Below, piece by piece: positions 16,196-24,246 of a stretch of DNA of 41,303 nt. Made by a program: the position numbers and the translations under genes. The notes under the pieces were generated by a model. The model saw only the letters and a program-made list of their open reading frames with translations, was not told the origin of the DNA and did no database searches. Positions within the stretch are counted from its first letter, which is position 1. Every line of letters starts with the position of its first letter. The DNA comes from an uncultured Opitutia bacterium (GTDB taxonomy: Bacteria > Verrucomicrobiota > Verrucomicrobiia > Opitutales > UBA953). The stretch spans positions 1-41,303 of the forward strand of contig CAIYAN010000277.1 in assembly GCA_903924185.1 (NCBI GenBank), given 5' to 3'.

Positions 16196-16207
16196 TCCAT
16201 TCGTCAA
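16180..16207 (-). promoter_or_regulatory. Predicted leaderless promoter of yqhA
   Basis: On the minus strand TTGACG (16207-16202), 16 bases and GATTCT (16185-16180) are followed by six bases to the ATG at 16173. The -10 is weak, but the spacing repeats that of four other genes here. Confidence 0.4.
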
Positions 16208-16219
16208 GCCGTGGTGGCG

Positions 16220-17710
16220 TCAAACGCCCGCGCTCGCCGCGGCCTCGCCCAGCGGGTCGGCGTTTGGCTCCCGCAGGTAGGCATCGGCCTTGGCCGAAAC
16301 AATCACGCCATAATTAATCGTGCCTAACCAACCCGACATGATGATGCCGACGCTACCGGCGTGGTACAGCCCACCCACTTGTTCAGGTAAGCCCATCGAT
16401 ACCTTAAGCCCTTCGAACTTCGTGCCGAAGGAAGTGCCCGCCACGTGTCGGACGTAGCGGTTCACCGTGCGCGGAGTGGCCGCCTCAGCGTGGTCGACCT
16501 TAGAGCGGATATCAGGGATGAACTTCTCCAACCCGCGGAAGGATTCCTCAATGACGCGCGCCTTGTGCGTCTGGTAGTCAGCCTCGGAGAGGTTCGCCCA
16601 ATCCTCGAACTGCTGATTGACCGAAGTGACGATCGCGTAACGGGGGATCTTAGTGTGGGGACGGGTATCCGGATAGTAGACCGAATAGGTCCGCGAGGTC
16701 GTATGGAAGTCGATGAGCTCGCGACTGGAGAATGGCTTCGCCTCGGAGGTGAAGACGAGGTCGCCGATGTGCGGGATACTCTCGCCCGTCCGTACGCCCA
16801 TGTAGACTTGGCAGGAGGACGTATTGACGCGCACCTGGCGGGCCTGCTCCAGGAAGGAGTCATCGAACGCCGTGGCGTCCGTCAGTTTCAGGACGGTGTC
16901 CTTAATATTCGCATTGGAGACGACCGTGGCACAGGCCACTTCGGCCTCTTCGCCCAGCCGCGTGCCGCGGAGCTTCACCCCGACCACCCGGCGCCGACCG
17001 GAGGCGTCTTTCTCAACGAGCACCTTCTCGACGAGCACATTGCGGCGAATGTCGACGCCATTGGCCTTCATCTCCACCGTCATCAAGTTAATCATCGTAT
17101 CCGTGCCCCCTTGGAAGATGAACACGCCCTTCGACATGAAGTTTGAGAAGACGATGCCAAACGTGATGGCCGGGTCGTCGAGGGTCGAGCCATTGGCGTA
17201 GGCAATCGGCTCGAGCAGGAGACGCTGGATATCGGGGCGACCGGGAAAGAACTGCTCAAAGAGCTCGCGTGTCGTGCGCGGGTCATTGTCGTAGTAGTTC
17301 ATCTCCCGAAGGTGGGCGAAGAACGCCTCCACGGTCTCGGCCGGGACGCGGAACTGCTCGATCATAATCCGGGTGAAGTCCGCACGGTCGAACGTCGTCC
17401 GGACGTCAAAATCCGGATTAATAAAACGGACGTCACTGAGCTGATGAATCCGGTCGGAGATTTCCTTGGTCCAGTAGCGCCGGGTCGACTTGATCATCCC
17501 ATGCGGGAAGCCGTGCAGGGAGATATCGAACACATGGCCGCCGGCGCGCTTAAAGAAAGTCGCCAACCCGCCGAGCTGGTAATGGTGCTCGAGCAGCAGG
17601 ACCTTCCGGCCGAACTTGGCGAGGTTGTTCGCGGCCGTCATCCCGCCCAGACCGGCGCCAATGACGACGGCGTCGTAGCGAGGGAGCAGGTTTTCGAAAG
17701 GCGAAGGCAT
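16220..17710 (-). CDS. FAD-dependent phytoene desaturase/retinol saturase-like oxidoreductase
   Basis: The protein is 496 residues. A Rossmann FAD-binding motif is at the N-terminus ([22 protein letters not shown] at 18-23, acidic Glu41 at the end of the second strand), followed by [12 protein letters not shown] and [14 protein letters not shown], as in CrtI/CrtN/retinol-saturase-type amine-oxidase-fold enzymes. The C-terminal FAD motif is [23 protein letters not shown]. It probably oxidises, reduces or isomerises a polyene or other isoprenoid. No other carotenoid or hopanoid genes are in the window, so the substrate is open. The gene reads in the same direction as the ABC ATPase upstream of it. 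Confidence 0.85.
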   Translation of the reverse strand: MPSPFENLLPRYDAVVIGAGLGGMTAANNLAKFGRKVLLLEHHYQLGGLATFFKRAGGHVFDISLHGFPHGMIKSTRRYWTKEISDRIHQLSDVRFINPDFDVRTTFDRADFTRIMIEQFRVPAETVEAFFAHLREMNYYDNDPRTTRELFEQFFPGRPDIQRLLLEPIAYANGSTLDDPAITFGIVFSNFMSKGVFIFQGGTDTMINLMTVEMKANGVDIRRNVLVEKVLVEKDASGRRRVVGVKLRGTRLGEEAEVACATVVSNANIKDTVLKLTDATAFDDSFLEQARQVRVNTSSCQVYMGVRTGESIPHIGDLVFTSEAKPFSSRELIDFHTTSRTYSVYYPDTRPHTKIPRYAIVTSVNQQFEDWANLSEADYQTHKARVIEESFRGLEKFIPDIRSKVDHAEAATPRTVNRYVRHVAGTSFGTKFEGLKVSMGLPEQVGGLYHAGSVGIIMSGWLGTINYGVIVSAKADAYLREPNADPLGEAAASAGV

Positions 17711-17731
17711 CGGAAGGGGACTGGAAGAAGG

Positions 17732-17763
17732 AAACGGGCGAAAGGCAAAGCCGAAACCCGTTT
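17732..17763. terminator. Nested hairpin between the ABC ATPase and oxidoreductase genes
   Basis: AAACGGG (17732-17738) pairs with CCCGTTT (17757-17763), enclosing GGC/GCC (17744-17746, 17750-17752). There is no proper U tract, so it may be a weak terminator, an attenuator or an mRNA-processing hairpin. Confidence 0.3.
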
Positions 17764-17774
17764 GCAGGCGGCCT

Positions 17775-18566
17775 TTAAGGCGTCCGGAGGCTCCAGCCAG
17801 CCCGCGTCTTGGACAGTACCACCGGCCGGCCGAACAACTTAGCTAACGGCGGACGACGCAGGACTTCGGCGACAGGGCCGGCGGCCAGCTTGGCGCCCTT
17901 CCGCAAAAGTAACGCGTGCGTAAAGACCGGGACGATCTCCTCGACATGGTGGGTGACGAGCACGATGGACGTACGCTTGGCCACCGTCGGTAGCCGCTGC
18001 AACAACGCCAGAAAATCTGCCCGCGCCGCGGGGTCGAGGCCCGCACACGGCTCGTCTAAAATGAGTAAGCCTGGCTGACCGATCAACGCCCGCGCAATGA
18101 GTACGCGCTGCCGCTCGCCTTGGGAGAGATGCCCGTAGGGACGGGCCGCGAGGGCTCCGACCTTCAGCTGTCGCAACATCGTGCGGGCACGGGCCAAGAC
18201 GGCGGCAGGCGGACGCCGCCAAAGGTTGATGACCCCATCGACACCCCCTGCGACGACATGTAAGGCGGGTTCGGCTGGTTGCACCATCGCAGCGACCGAG
18301 GGGCCCGCTAAGCCGATGCGACGACGCAGTTCGCGCCAGTCACTCCGACCAAACGTTTCCCCGAGGACGGTAACCCGTCCGGACGTTGGGGCGAAATAGC
18401 CCGTCAGCGCCGCCAAGAGCGATGATTTTCCGGAACCATTCGGGCCGAGGAGCACCCAGTGTTCGCCAGTGCGCACGGTCCAATCAATACCCTTAAGGAT
18501 GACCTTGCCTTCGCGAGCGATGCGCAGGCGAGCGACCTCGAGGACAGGCGGGAGCGGCGGCTTCAT
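17775..18566 (-). CDS. Orphan ABC transporter ATP-binding protein
   Basis: This 263-residue ATPase has Walker A GPNGSGKS (41-48), signature LSQGE (147-151), Walker B LLILDE (167-172), D-loop GLD and switch His206 (THH). The sequence [17 protein letters not shown] and the DEPCAGLDP region resemble the ModF-type (YlmA-like) single-ATPase subgroup, whose transport partner is often unknown. No permease gene is adjacent. A coupling partner may be elsewhere, or the protein may have a non-transport role. A -10-like TAATAA/TAAGAT box sits 9 to 6 bases before the ATG on the minus strand, so its mRNA may also be short-leadered. Confidence 0.9.
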   Translation of the reverse strand: MKPPLPPVLEVARLRIAREGKVILKGIDWTVRTGEHWVLLGPNGSGKSSLLAALTGYFAPTSGRVTVLGETFGRSDWRELRRRIGLAGPSVAAMVQPAEPALHVVAGGVDGVINLWRRPPAAVLARARTMLRQLKVGALAARPYGHLSQGERQRVLIARALIGQPGLLILDEPCAGLDPAARADFLALLQRLPTVAKRTSIVLVTHHVEEIVPVFTHALLLRKGAKLAAGPVAEVLRRPPLAKLFGRPVVLSKTRAGWSLRTP

Positions 18567-18629
18567 GGACTCATCTTATTAGGGAGGGCTCGGTCCGACT
18601 TCCAAGTCACAAAGCGCGCACGCCCATCC

Positions 18630-18659
18630 TTGCCCTCCGCCCCGAGGTCTGTTTATGAT
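18630..18659 (+). promoter_or_regulatory. Predicted leaderless promoter of the 18666 gene
   Basis: TTGCCC (18630-18635), 18 bases, TATGAT (18654-18659, five of six consensus bases), then six bases to the ATG at 18666. It is the strongest example of the leaderless layout in this window. Confidence 0.6.
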
Positions 18660-18665
18660 TAAAGA

Positions 18666-19343
18666 ATGCGCTGGGCAACCCCACTCCTCCTCGGCCTCTG
18701 CCTCGCCCTGGGGGCGGCGGAGAAACCGACGCCGGCGCCGATCTCGCCAGCTGACTTGGCTGAGCTCGAACAACTTCGGCAAAAGTCACGGGAAGACACG
18801 GTGCCGCCCACCGCCGCCCCGCTACCAGCGCCAGCGAACGGCGCCATGAGTCGGGAGGACCAAGCGGAGTTCGACGCCTTGCGCTCGCAAATCAAGGCCC
18901 GCCAAACGGAGACCACTGGCGGACGGCCCATCTTAGTGCAACTCATTCACACGGAACTCGACGGGTTAGAACTAGTAATGGTACTCGACGCGCCAGTTCC
19001 CACGCCGGTCGTCATCCAGGGCAGCGGCCACACCTTAGGCCAAAAGTTCAGCGTCACCGGCACGTTCAGCGGCGCAGCGAAGTTCGAAGGCGCCTACTAC
19101 TCCTTACTCAAGACCAGTGAGCCCGTGGTAAACGTCCTAACGCCCAAGGAAGCCCCCAAGGCGGACCAGACCCCCCACCCCGTCTTGGGCGCGACCGACG
19201 GTGAAGCCGACGATGGCTTCAGCGGCTTCCAACTCAGCAACATCCTCTTCGCAGGCTTCGCCGCCATCTCGCTCGCCATTGTTGCCCTCAAGGTCAAAGC
19301 CAAGATCGATGCCATGAAAGGCAAGAAGTCCCGCCGGCGTTGA
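18666..19343 (+). CDS. Exported protein with C-terminal membrane anchor, unknown function
   Basis: The protein is 225 residues: signal peptide (about 1-18), a Glu/Gln/Arg-rich helical segment (about 27-80) with a Pro/Ala gap, a compact middle domain (about 85-155, ILVQLIHTELDGLELVMVLD) and one C-terminal transmembrane helix (about 192-209) ending in a basic tail (KGKKSRRR). The topology suggests a periplasmic domain anchored in the inner membrane. I recognise no family. It starts 16 bases before the next exported gene, and the two probably form an operon. Confidence 0.72.
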   Translation: MRWATPLLLGLCLALGAAEKPTPAPISPADLAELEQLRQKSREDTVPPTAAPLPAPANGAMSREDQAEFDALRSQIKARQTETTGGRPILVQLIHTELDGLELVMVLDAPVPTPVVIQGSGHTLGQKFSVTGTFSGAAKFEGAYYSLLKTSEPVVNVLTPKEAPKADQTPHPVLGATDGEADDGFSGFQLSNILFAGFAAISLAIVALKVKAKIDAMKGKKSRRR

Positions 19344-19359
19344 CCCCACTTTCAACATC

Positions 19360-20217
19360 ATGAAAATCGCCCTACTCCTCGCCCTCGCCGCCCTCACCTG
19401 CGCCCCGCAGGCGGCGAGCGCTGCCACGAACGCCGAAAAGGCCAAAGCCACCGCAACGGCTGTAGCCGCAGGTGGTGGCACGGCCAGCACCGCTACCACG
19501 GGGACCAAGGTCGCCCCCGCCAAAGCTGACCCGAAAGCCGCGGAGGAAACGCCCACGCCCCTCACCGAGGCTTTAAAGGACGGCACTGAAACGCGCATCA
19601 CCTGCGTCTACAAAGGCGCAGGCAAATTCGCGGCGATGTCCGGCACCTATCATTACAAGCTCTGGGTGCCCGCAGGCTACTCGGCTGACCCCAAGAAAAC
19701 CTGGAAGACCATCTTCATCGCGGACCCCAGCGGCAAGGCCAAGCTCGGCGCCATGGGCGACTGGATCAAAGCACATGGCTACATCGCCGTGATGCTCGAA
19801 GAATCCAAGAACGGCCCATGGGAGCCGACTATCGGCAACTTTCTCTCGGCACATGAAGACGTTGTGAAGCGGATGCGCGTCGCCGAAGGCCAGAAAGTTG
19901 CCACCGGCTTTTCGGGTGGCGCTCGCGCGAGTTCGCTCTTCGTGACGCTCGCCCCTGGCTTCGGCGGCCTCGTCTTCCAGGGTGCCGGCTGCAGTGACGT
20001 AAACCCCGACGGCACGTACATCATCAAAGATATCAAGTGTAAGACCGTGGCCGGAACGTTTGGAAAAAAAGATATGAACTACAAGGAGGCCGCCCGCCTG
20101 AAAAATTCCTTCGGGGCGCGTATCGAGATCTTCGAGTTCGAAGGCGGGCACCAGTGGGCGCCGAAGGAAGTCATCGAGCTGGCCTTGAATGTAGTGGACG
20201 GCAAACTGCCCAAGTAA
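19360..20217 (+). CDS. Exported alpha/beta-hydrolase-like protein
   Basis: This 285-residue protein has a signal peptide (about 1-22), a low-complexity Ala/Thr/Lys linker (23-65) and a hydrolase-like domain. The nucleophile elbow is GFSGGARAS with Ser185; KLWVPAGYSADPKKTWKTIF is typical of the entry strands of secreted esterases, and FEGGHQWAP near 268 offers the catalytic His. The fold resembles PHB-depolymerase/esterase-like proteins. The substrate is unknown. It lies between two other exported proteins, and together they may be one extracellular degradation unit. Confidence 0.75.
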   Translation: MKIALLLALAALTCAPQAASAATNAEKAKATATAVAAGGGTASTATTGTKVAPAKADPKAAEETPTPLTEALKDGTETRITCVYKGAGKFAAMSGTYHYKLWVPAGYSADPKKTWKTIFIADPSGKAKLGAMGDWIKAHGYIAVMLEESKNGPWEPTIGNFLSAHEDVVKRMRVAEGQKVATGFSGGARASSLFVTLAPGFGGLVFQGAGCSDVNPDGTYIIKDIKCKTVAGTFGKKDMNYKEAARLKNSFGARIEIFEFEGGHQWAPKEVIELALNVVDGKLPK

Positions 20218-20281
20218 GGGTCGCGGCCCTGCTGAGAAAGTTTGCAAGGAACGCGAGGGGGCGGTTGGGTGTCCTATCCCC

Positions 20282-21328
20282 ATGAAGTCCCTCCTGCCCC
20301 TCCTCCTGGCCCTCACGGGTTTCGCGGCCTCGACCGAGTCCGCGCTGAAGTTCGCGGACCCGAAGCCCCAAGCCTATAGCCTGACCCTACGGGCGAGTGA
20401 AATCGACCCCCGCTGCAAGTCGCATCCAGAAGTCGGGTTTGTCCTCGAGGCGGCCGGCAAGCCCGCCGACACCCAACGAGCCAGCGTCGATACCCGGGTC
20501 GCGCCGCGGGGCCAACTCGTGATTTGGCTCATGGGCCACAGCCAGCCACTCGCGGAAAAGGTCAATAGCTACGGCTTACACTACATCCAAGTCGCCTATG
20601 CGCGCGAGTGGTTCGCCAAACTCAACACTGAGCCACTCGATGACTCGCAGCACCTCGGCAACATCCGCCTCGAAGCCACCACTGGCCTGGATGCGTCCAA
20701 GGCCATCGACATCCCCGTACCTGACAGCATGAAAGAGCGCGCTTACCAACTCGTGAAGGCGCTCGTGAAGTCCAATTCGCCAGGCCGCTGGGAATTCTTC
20801 CTGACGAAAGATGGCAAAGCCCTCGATTGGGAAAAAGTGATCGTCTCGGGCGCCTCGCACGGCGCGACCTCTTCGGCCCGTTTCGGCATCGCGCAGAAGT
20901 GTGCGCGTATCGTGATGTTCTGCGGCCCGCGCGACCAACTCGACGACTGGCAAGCACTGCCTTCGGCGACTCCCTCCAACCGTTTCTTTGGCTACAGCCA
21001 CGTGCTCGACAGCGGCTGGAGCGGTGACCATTACCCGCGCTCGTGGTTACTCATGGGTCTAAACAAGTTTGGCCCCATCGTGAATACCGACGAAGCCAAG
21101 TACCCTTACGGCAACTCCCGCCGCCTGATCACCAAGTACGACGTCAAAGGCGACGCCAACAAAGCCCACGGCTTCGTTCAAGTCGGCAAGAACCCGCCGA
21201 AGGACGCCAAGGGCGTGCCGGTCCAGGAAGACATCTGGCGCTACCTCTTCACTTCCCCCGTCGACGAAATCGGCAAGCCGGTCCCGGCCGAGACCGAGAC
21301 CCGGATGAATCTGCGGAAGAAGAAGTGA
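20282..21328 (+). CDS. Exported alpha/beta-hydrolase-fold protein (BPSS1187-like)
   Basis: The protein is 348 residues with a signal peptide (about 1-16). A strand-plus-loop VIWLMGHSQP (80-89) may form the oxyanion hole, and VSGASHGATSSAR centres on the likely nucleophile Ser192. The later GHxP-type region includes SGDHYPRSW. It resembles a family of uncharacterised secreted hydrolases that I tentatively recall as BPSS1187-like, common in Planctomycetes and Verrucomicrobia. It follows the previous hydrolase by 64 bases without a visible terminator. The assignment to the fold is moderate; the named family is tentative. Confidence 0.7.
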   Translation: MKSLLPLLLALTGFAASTESALKFADPKPQAYSLTLRASEIDPRCKSHPEVGFVLEAAGKPADTQRASVDTRVAPRGQLVIWLMGHSQPLAEKVNSYGLHYIQVAYAREWFAKLNTEPLDDSQHLGNIRLEATTGLDASKAIDIPVPDSMKERAYQLVKALVKSNSPGRWEFFLTKDGKALDWEKVIVSGASHGATSSARFGIAQKCARIVMFCGPRDQLDDWQALPSATPSNRFFGYSHVLDSGWSGDHYPRSWLLMGLNKFGPIVNTDEAKYPYGNSRRLITKYDVKGDANKAHGFVQVGKNPPKDAKGVPVQEDIWRYLFTSPVDEIGKPVPAETETRMNLRKKK

Positions 21329-21388
21329 GCCCCCTTACCGAGGCTTGCCCTCGGATGGCTTTCTCCCGTTGGATGACCTGACATCGCC

Positions 21389-22081
21389 GTGGCCATCCGC
21401 ATCGACCTACTTACCCTCTTCCCGGCCATGGCCGACGGCTTCCTTCAGGAATCCGTCATCGGCCGTGCCATTGAAAAGGGAACCCTCGGGTTCAAGGCCC
21501 ACGACCTGCGGCAGTACTCTAAGGATAAGCACCGGAAGGTCGACGACATCCCGTATGGGGGTGGTCCAGGCATGCTGATGACCTGCCAGCCCCTTTTTGA
21601 TGCCGTGGACGCCTTAGCCACCCCCGATTGCGAGGTCATCTACCTTTGCCCCGACGGGGAGCAGCTGACCAACCCCTTGGCCCGGGAATTAGCCCAAAAA
21701 AGCCACTTAATCCTCATTTCTGGCCATTATGAAGGAATCGACCAGCGCTTCCGGGACCGCAAGGTTACCCGCGAAATCTCGATCGGTGACTACGTTTTGA
21801 CCAACGGCACCCTCCCAGCCTGCGTCCTGGTGGATTGCATCGGCCGGCAAATCCCCGGGGTCCTCGGCGAGGAAAACTCCTTGACTGGGGATAGCTACAA
21901 CGGCAAGTTGCTCGCCTTTCCGCAGTACACCAGACCCGCTGTTTATGATGGTCTCGAGGTGCCCCCGGTCCTCCTAGGAGGACACCACGCCGAAATCGAA
22001 AAGTGGCGCCGGGTAAAGCAAATCGAGAAGACAAAGCACCGCAGGCCCGACCTACTGGAAGACCAAGAACACCAGCCATGA
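21389..22081 (+). CDS. trmD: tRNA (guanine37-N1)-methyltransferase TrmD
   Basis: TrmD methylates N1 of G37 next to the anticodon of tRNAs reading CNN codons, using S-adenosylmethionine and a SPOUT trefoil knot. The 230-residue protein (GTG start) has [18 protein letters not shown] (56-64), [11 protein letters not shown] (110-120), [10 protein letters not shown] (129-138) and FPQYTRP (177-183), so the core is intact. The usual GGELPA following GDYVL reads NGTLPA (139-144), an unusual change next to the cofactor knot. Its stop overlaps the rplS start as ATGA. Confidence 0.97.
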   Translation: MAIRIDLLTLFPAMADGFLQESVIGRAIEKGTLGFKAHDLRQYSKDKHRKVDDIPYGGGPGMLMTCQPLFDAVDALATPDCEVIYLCPDGEQLTNPLARELAQKSHLILISGHYEGIDQRFRDRKVTREISIGDYVLTNGTLPACVLVDCIGRQIPGVLGEENSLTGDSYNGKLLAFPQYTRPAVYDGLEVPPVLLGGHHAEIEKWRRVKQIEKTKHRRPDLLEDQEHQP

Positions 22082-22467
22082 GCAACCATCCCCTCCTCCA
22101 ATACGCCACCCAATCGCAGCTGAAGCCCGGCCGCGGTCACGACACTTTCAAGGTCGGTGATGGCGTCCGCGTCTCCACCAAGGTCCGCGAAGGCGACAAA
22201 GAGCGCACCCAGCTATTCTCCGGCATCGTGATCTCCCGCAAGGGCGGTAACGTTCAGGAAACCTTCACCGTCCGCCGCGTCTCCTTTGGCGAAGGTGTTG
22301 AGCGTACCTTCCCGGTCCACTCCCCGAACATCGAGAAGATCGAAGTCGAGCGCGTGTCCCAGGTCATGAAGGCCCGTCTCTTCTACCTCCGCGATCGCCA
22401 CGGCAAGTCCGCTACCAAGGTTAAGGAAAAGCGCTACGACCCGTCGGCTGCAGCCGAGGTCAAGTAA
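22078..22467 (+). CDS. rplS: 50S ribosomal protein L19
   Basis: The 129-residue protein carries the L19 signature regions [55 protein letters not shown] and [15 protein letters not shown]19 lies at the 30S-50S interface. The start at 22078 gives the normal length and a four-base overlap with trmD, showing translational coupling. A strong terminator ends the transcript 19 bases downstream, before rpsP. Confidence 0.98.
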   Translation: MSNHPLLQYATQSQLKPGRGHDTFKVGDGVRVSTKVREGDKERTQLFSGIVISRKGGNVQETFTVRRVSFGEGVERTFPVHSPNIEKIEVERVSQVMKARLFYLRDRHGKSATKVKEKRYDPSAAAEVK

Positions 22468-22485
22468 GCGCTCTCTGCGCCGTCC

Positions 22486-22512
22486 AAAAGCCCCGCTTCC
22501 GGGGCTTTTTTA
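22486..22512 (+). terminator. Rho-independent terminator after rplS
   Basis: AAAAGCCCCG (22486-22495) pairs with CGGGGCTTTT (22500-22509) around a CTTC loop, followed by six T (22506-22511). Confidence 0.92.
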
Positions 22513-22518
22513 TACCTA

Positions 22519-22604
22519 AAGATAAAGGCCTAGTATCTTAAACGACTGCAATCAGGCAAATCAACCTGCTGTTAATAAGTTACTTACCCTGCATAGAGTC
22601 GTTT
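22519..22604. repeat. Two consecutive inverted repeats in the rplS-rpsP gap
   Basis: In the AT-richer 233-base gap before rpsP, AAGATA (22519-22524) pairs with TATCTT (22534-22539), and AAACGACT (22540-22547) pairs with AGTCGTTT (22597-22604). They directly abut. They could be a structured RNA, an rpsP regulatory leader or a remnant; no ORF occupies the gap. A TTGACT box (22657-22662) lies further downstream, before rpsP. Confidence 0.35.
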
Positions 22605-22745
22605 CAGGTCCTCCCAAATGGGTTAAAAGTTTTTTCTGAAAACGCCGCCTGCAGGCTTGACTCCCCCCTTCCCGCCTGCGTCTTTCCACATCCCTCGTTT
22701 GGCTAGCCCAAGCGTCCGGCAACTCCCTCCCTCTTCCCAACTACA

Positions 22746-23012
22746 ATGCTACGCATCCGCCTCCAACGCTTCGGTACCAAGAACGAGCCGACCTATCGCC
22801 TCGTCGTTGCCGAACAGAGCGTCCGCCGTGACGGTCGCTTCGTCGAAGTCCTCGGCCACTATAACCCTGGCGCCCGCGGCAAGGCCATCCCTCTCGTCAT
22901 CAACGTCGAGCGCGTCGACCATTGGGTCAAGCTCGGCGCCCAGCCATCCGATACCGCGAAGTCGCTCGTGAAGCGTGCCCGTGGTGCCGCTGCCGCTGCT
23001 CCGAAGGCCTAA
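22746..23012 (+). CDS. rpsP: 30S ribosomal protein S16
   Basis: The 88-residue protein begins MLRIRLQRFGTKNEPTYRLVVAE and contains FVEVLGHYNPGARG and VDHWVKLGAQPSDTAKSL, all S16 hallmarks. S16 binds 16S rRNA early in 30S assembly. The C-terminus is a short Ala-rich tail. In many bacteria rpsP precedes rimM, trmD and rplS; here it follows rplS, after a terminator and a 278-base gap from the rplS stop, so it is an independent unit. No Shine-Dalgarno precedes the ATG. Confidence 0.98.
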   Translation: MLRIRLQRFGTKNEPTYRLVVAEQSVRRDGRFVEVLGHYNPGARGKAIPLVINVERVDHWVKLGAQPSDTAKSLVKRARGAAAAAPKA

Positions 23013-23052
23013 GTCCCCTCTACACGGCGGAAACGCCCACCCTGACGACGTC

Positions 23053-23084
23053 ACACCCTGCCCACCAGCAGGGTGTTTCGTTTG
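23053..23084 (+). terminator. Rho-independent terminator after rpsP
   Basis: ACACCCTGC (23053-23061) pairs with GCAGGGTGT (23068-23076) around CCACCA, followed by TTTCGTTT. Confidence 0.8.
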
Positions 23085-23102
23085 GTGGGGTCAGCGAGCC
23101 AC

Positions 23103-23366
23103 TCAGTTGACCTTCGTCCAACCGCCTTCGCCGTTCTTCTCCAGCTTCTGAAAGCCCGCCTGCGCTAAGCGCTTATCGGAAACGGCCTGCTTCATGGCTC
23201 CTTCACCATATCGAATCGTCAAACTCGGCGAAGCGAGGAGGCGTCGGCAGGCCTCCTTAGTGACCGGGTGCTGAGTGAAATCCGGCGCTTCCGTCGGCAG
23301 ATCGACCTCAAATTCGTCACCCTCGGTGCCGTCGGCCTTGAGCACGATGTAACGACGCAACGGCAT
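23103..23366 (-). CDS. FmdB-like small protein lacking the zinc cysteines
   Basis: This 87-residue protein starts one base after the OppC-like stop, so it is coupled to the permease operon. Its outline follows the FmdB/CxxC regulatory family: MPLRRYIVLKADGTEGDEFEVDLP at the start, HPVTKEACRRLLASPSL in the middle and a Gly/Lys-rich tail. In FmdB the first hairpin has CxxCG and the second CPxCG; here those positions are Leu/Ala/Asp/His/Val, leaving one Cys. If related, it would be a zinc-free version. The family link is inference from pattern; it may be an unrelated small protein. Confidence 0.55.
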   Translation of the reverse strand: MPLRRYIVLKADGTEGDEFEVDLPTEAPDFTQHPVTKEACRRLLASPSLTIRYGEGAMKQAVSDKRLAQAGFQKLEKNGEGGWTKVN

Positions 23367-23367
23367 C

Positions 23368-24246
23368 TTATTTCTTGGCGGTACGCGGGTCAAAAGCATC
23401 GCGCAAACCATCCCCAAGGTAACTGAGCGAGAGTAAGGTTCCCGCAAAGACGACGGAGGGGATGAACAGTAGCCAAGGGCACTGCTCCATGACGTCGGAG
23501 CCTTCTTTGATCAGCATCCCCCAGGAGGTCATGGGCGACTTCACGCCGAGGCCTAGGAAGCTGACGAAGGCCTCGAGCAACATCACGCCTGGAACGGTGA
23601 GGGTCGCATAGACCGCGATGGTTCCGGAGAGGTTCGGGAGATAATGGCGCAGGACGATACCCGGGCGCGATTGGCCCAAGGAAACGGCCGCCTCAACGAA
23701 TTGGCGGTTCTTCAGCGAACGGGTCTTGGTGCAAACGATGCGAGCCATCGTCAGCCAAGACACGCCACCCACCGCCAAGAAGATCATCCAGATATTCTGC
23801 CCAAAGATCACGGTGCAGAGGATGACGATGAGCGTCAGTGGGAGGGTGCTCACGATATCGACCACCCGCATCGCAAGGTCCTCGAAGCGTCCGCCGATTT
23901 CCGCGGCGACGACACCGTAGATCACCCCGACGAACAGCGCGACGGTCGTGGCAATCAAGCCGACGGAGATGGAAATCATCCCGCCTTGCAGCAGGCGGGC
24001 GAGTAGGTCGCGCCCCAAGAGGTCCGTCCCCAACCAATGCGCCGCACACGGGGCCACCGGGCCGAGCGCGAGGTCTTGTGTCTTGTAGTCGGGTAGCAGG
24101 TCGAGGGCCGTCAGGAGCGGTGAACTAAAGCAGAGGGCGGCGATGCCGACCAAGAACCACAGGGCGATCACTGGGGTGCGATCGCGCTGGAAGCGTTGCC
24201 AGCCGGTTTCGGTCGGAGCGGAGGCGTTGGTCACAGTGAAACTCAT
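23368..24246 (-). CDS. Opp/Dpp-type ABC transporter permease (OppC/DppC-like)
   Basis: The protein is 292 residues with an N-terminal transmembrane helix (about 25-45), the GTDLLGRDLLARLLQGG motif typical of the OppC/DppC subgroup and five further helices. The EAA loop reads EAAVSLGQSRPGIVLRHYLPNL and would contact the ATPases. It imports peptides or related solutes together with the OppB-like partner encoded upstream, which it overlaps by four bases. No substrate-binding protein or ATPase gene is in the window, so these must come from upstream of 25888 or elsewhere. Confidence 0.92.
   Translation of the reverse strand: MSFTVTNASAPTETGWQRFQRDRTPVIALWFLVGIAALCFSSPLLTALDLLPDYKTQDLALGPVAPCAAHWLGTDLLGRDLLARLLQGGMISISVGLIATTVALFVGVIYGVVAAEIGGRFEDLAMRVVDIVSTLPLTLIVILCTVIFGQNIWMIFLAVGGVSWLTMARIVCTKTRSLKNRQFVEAAVSLGQSRPGIVLRHYLPNLSGTIAVYATLTVPGVMLLEAFVSFLGLGVKSPMTSWGMLIKEGSDVMEQCPWLLFIPSVVFAGTLLSLSYLGDGLRDAFDPRTAKK

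Noticed and set aside
17775-18566. ABC ATPase as part of a carotenoid or hopanoid export system with the FAD enzyme
   Set aside because: Only orientation supports this; there is a hairpin between the genes and no permease nearby.
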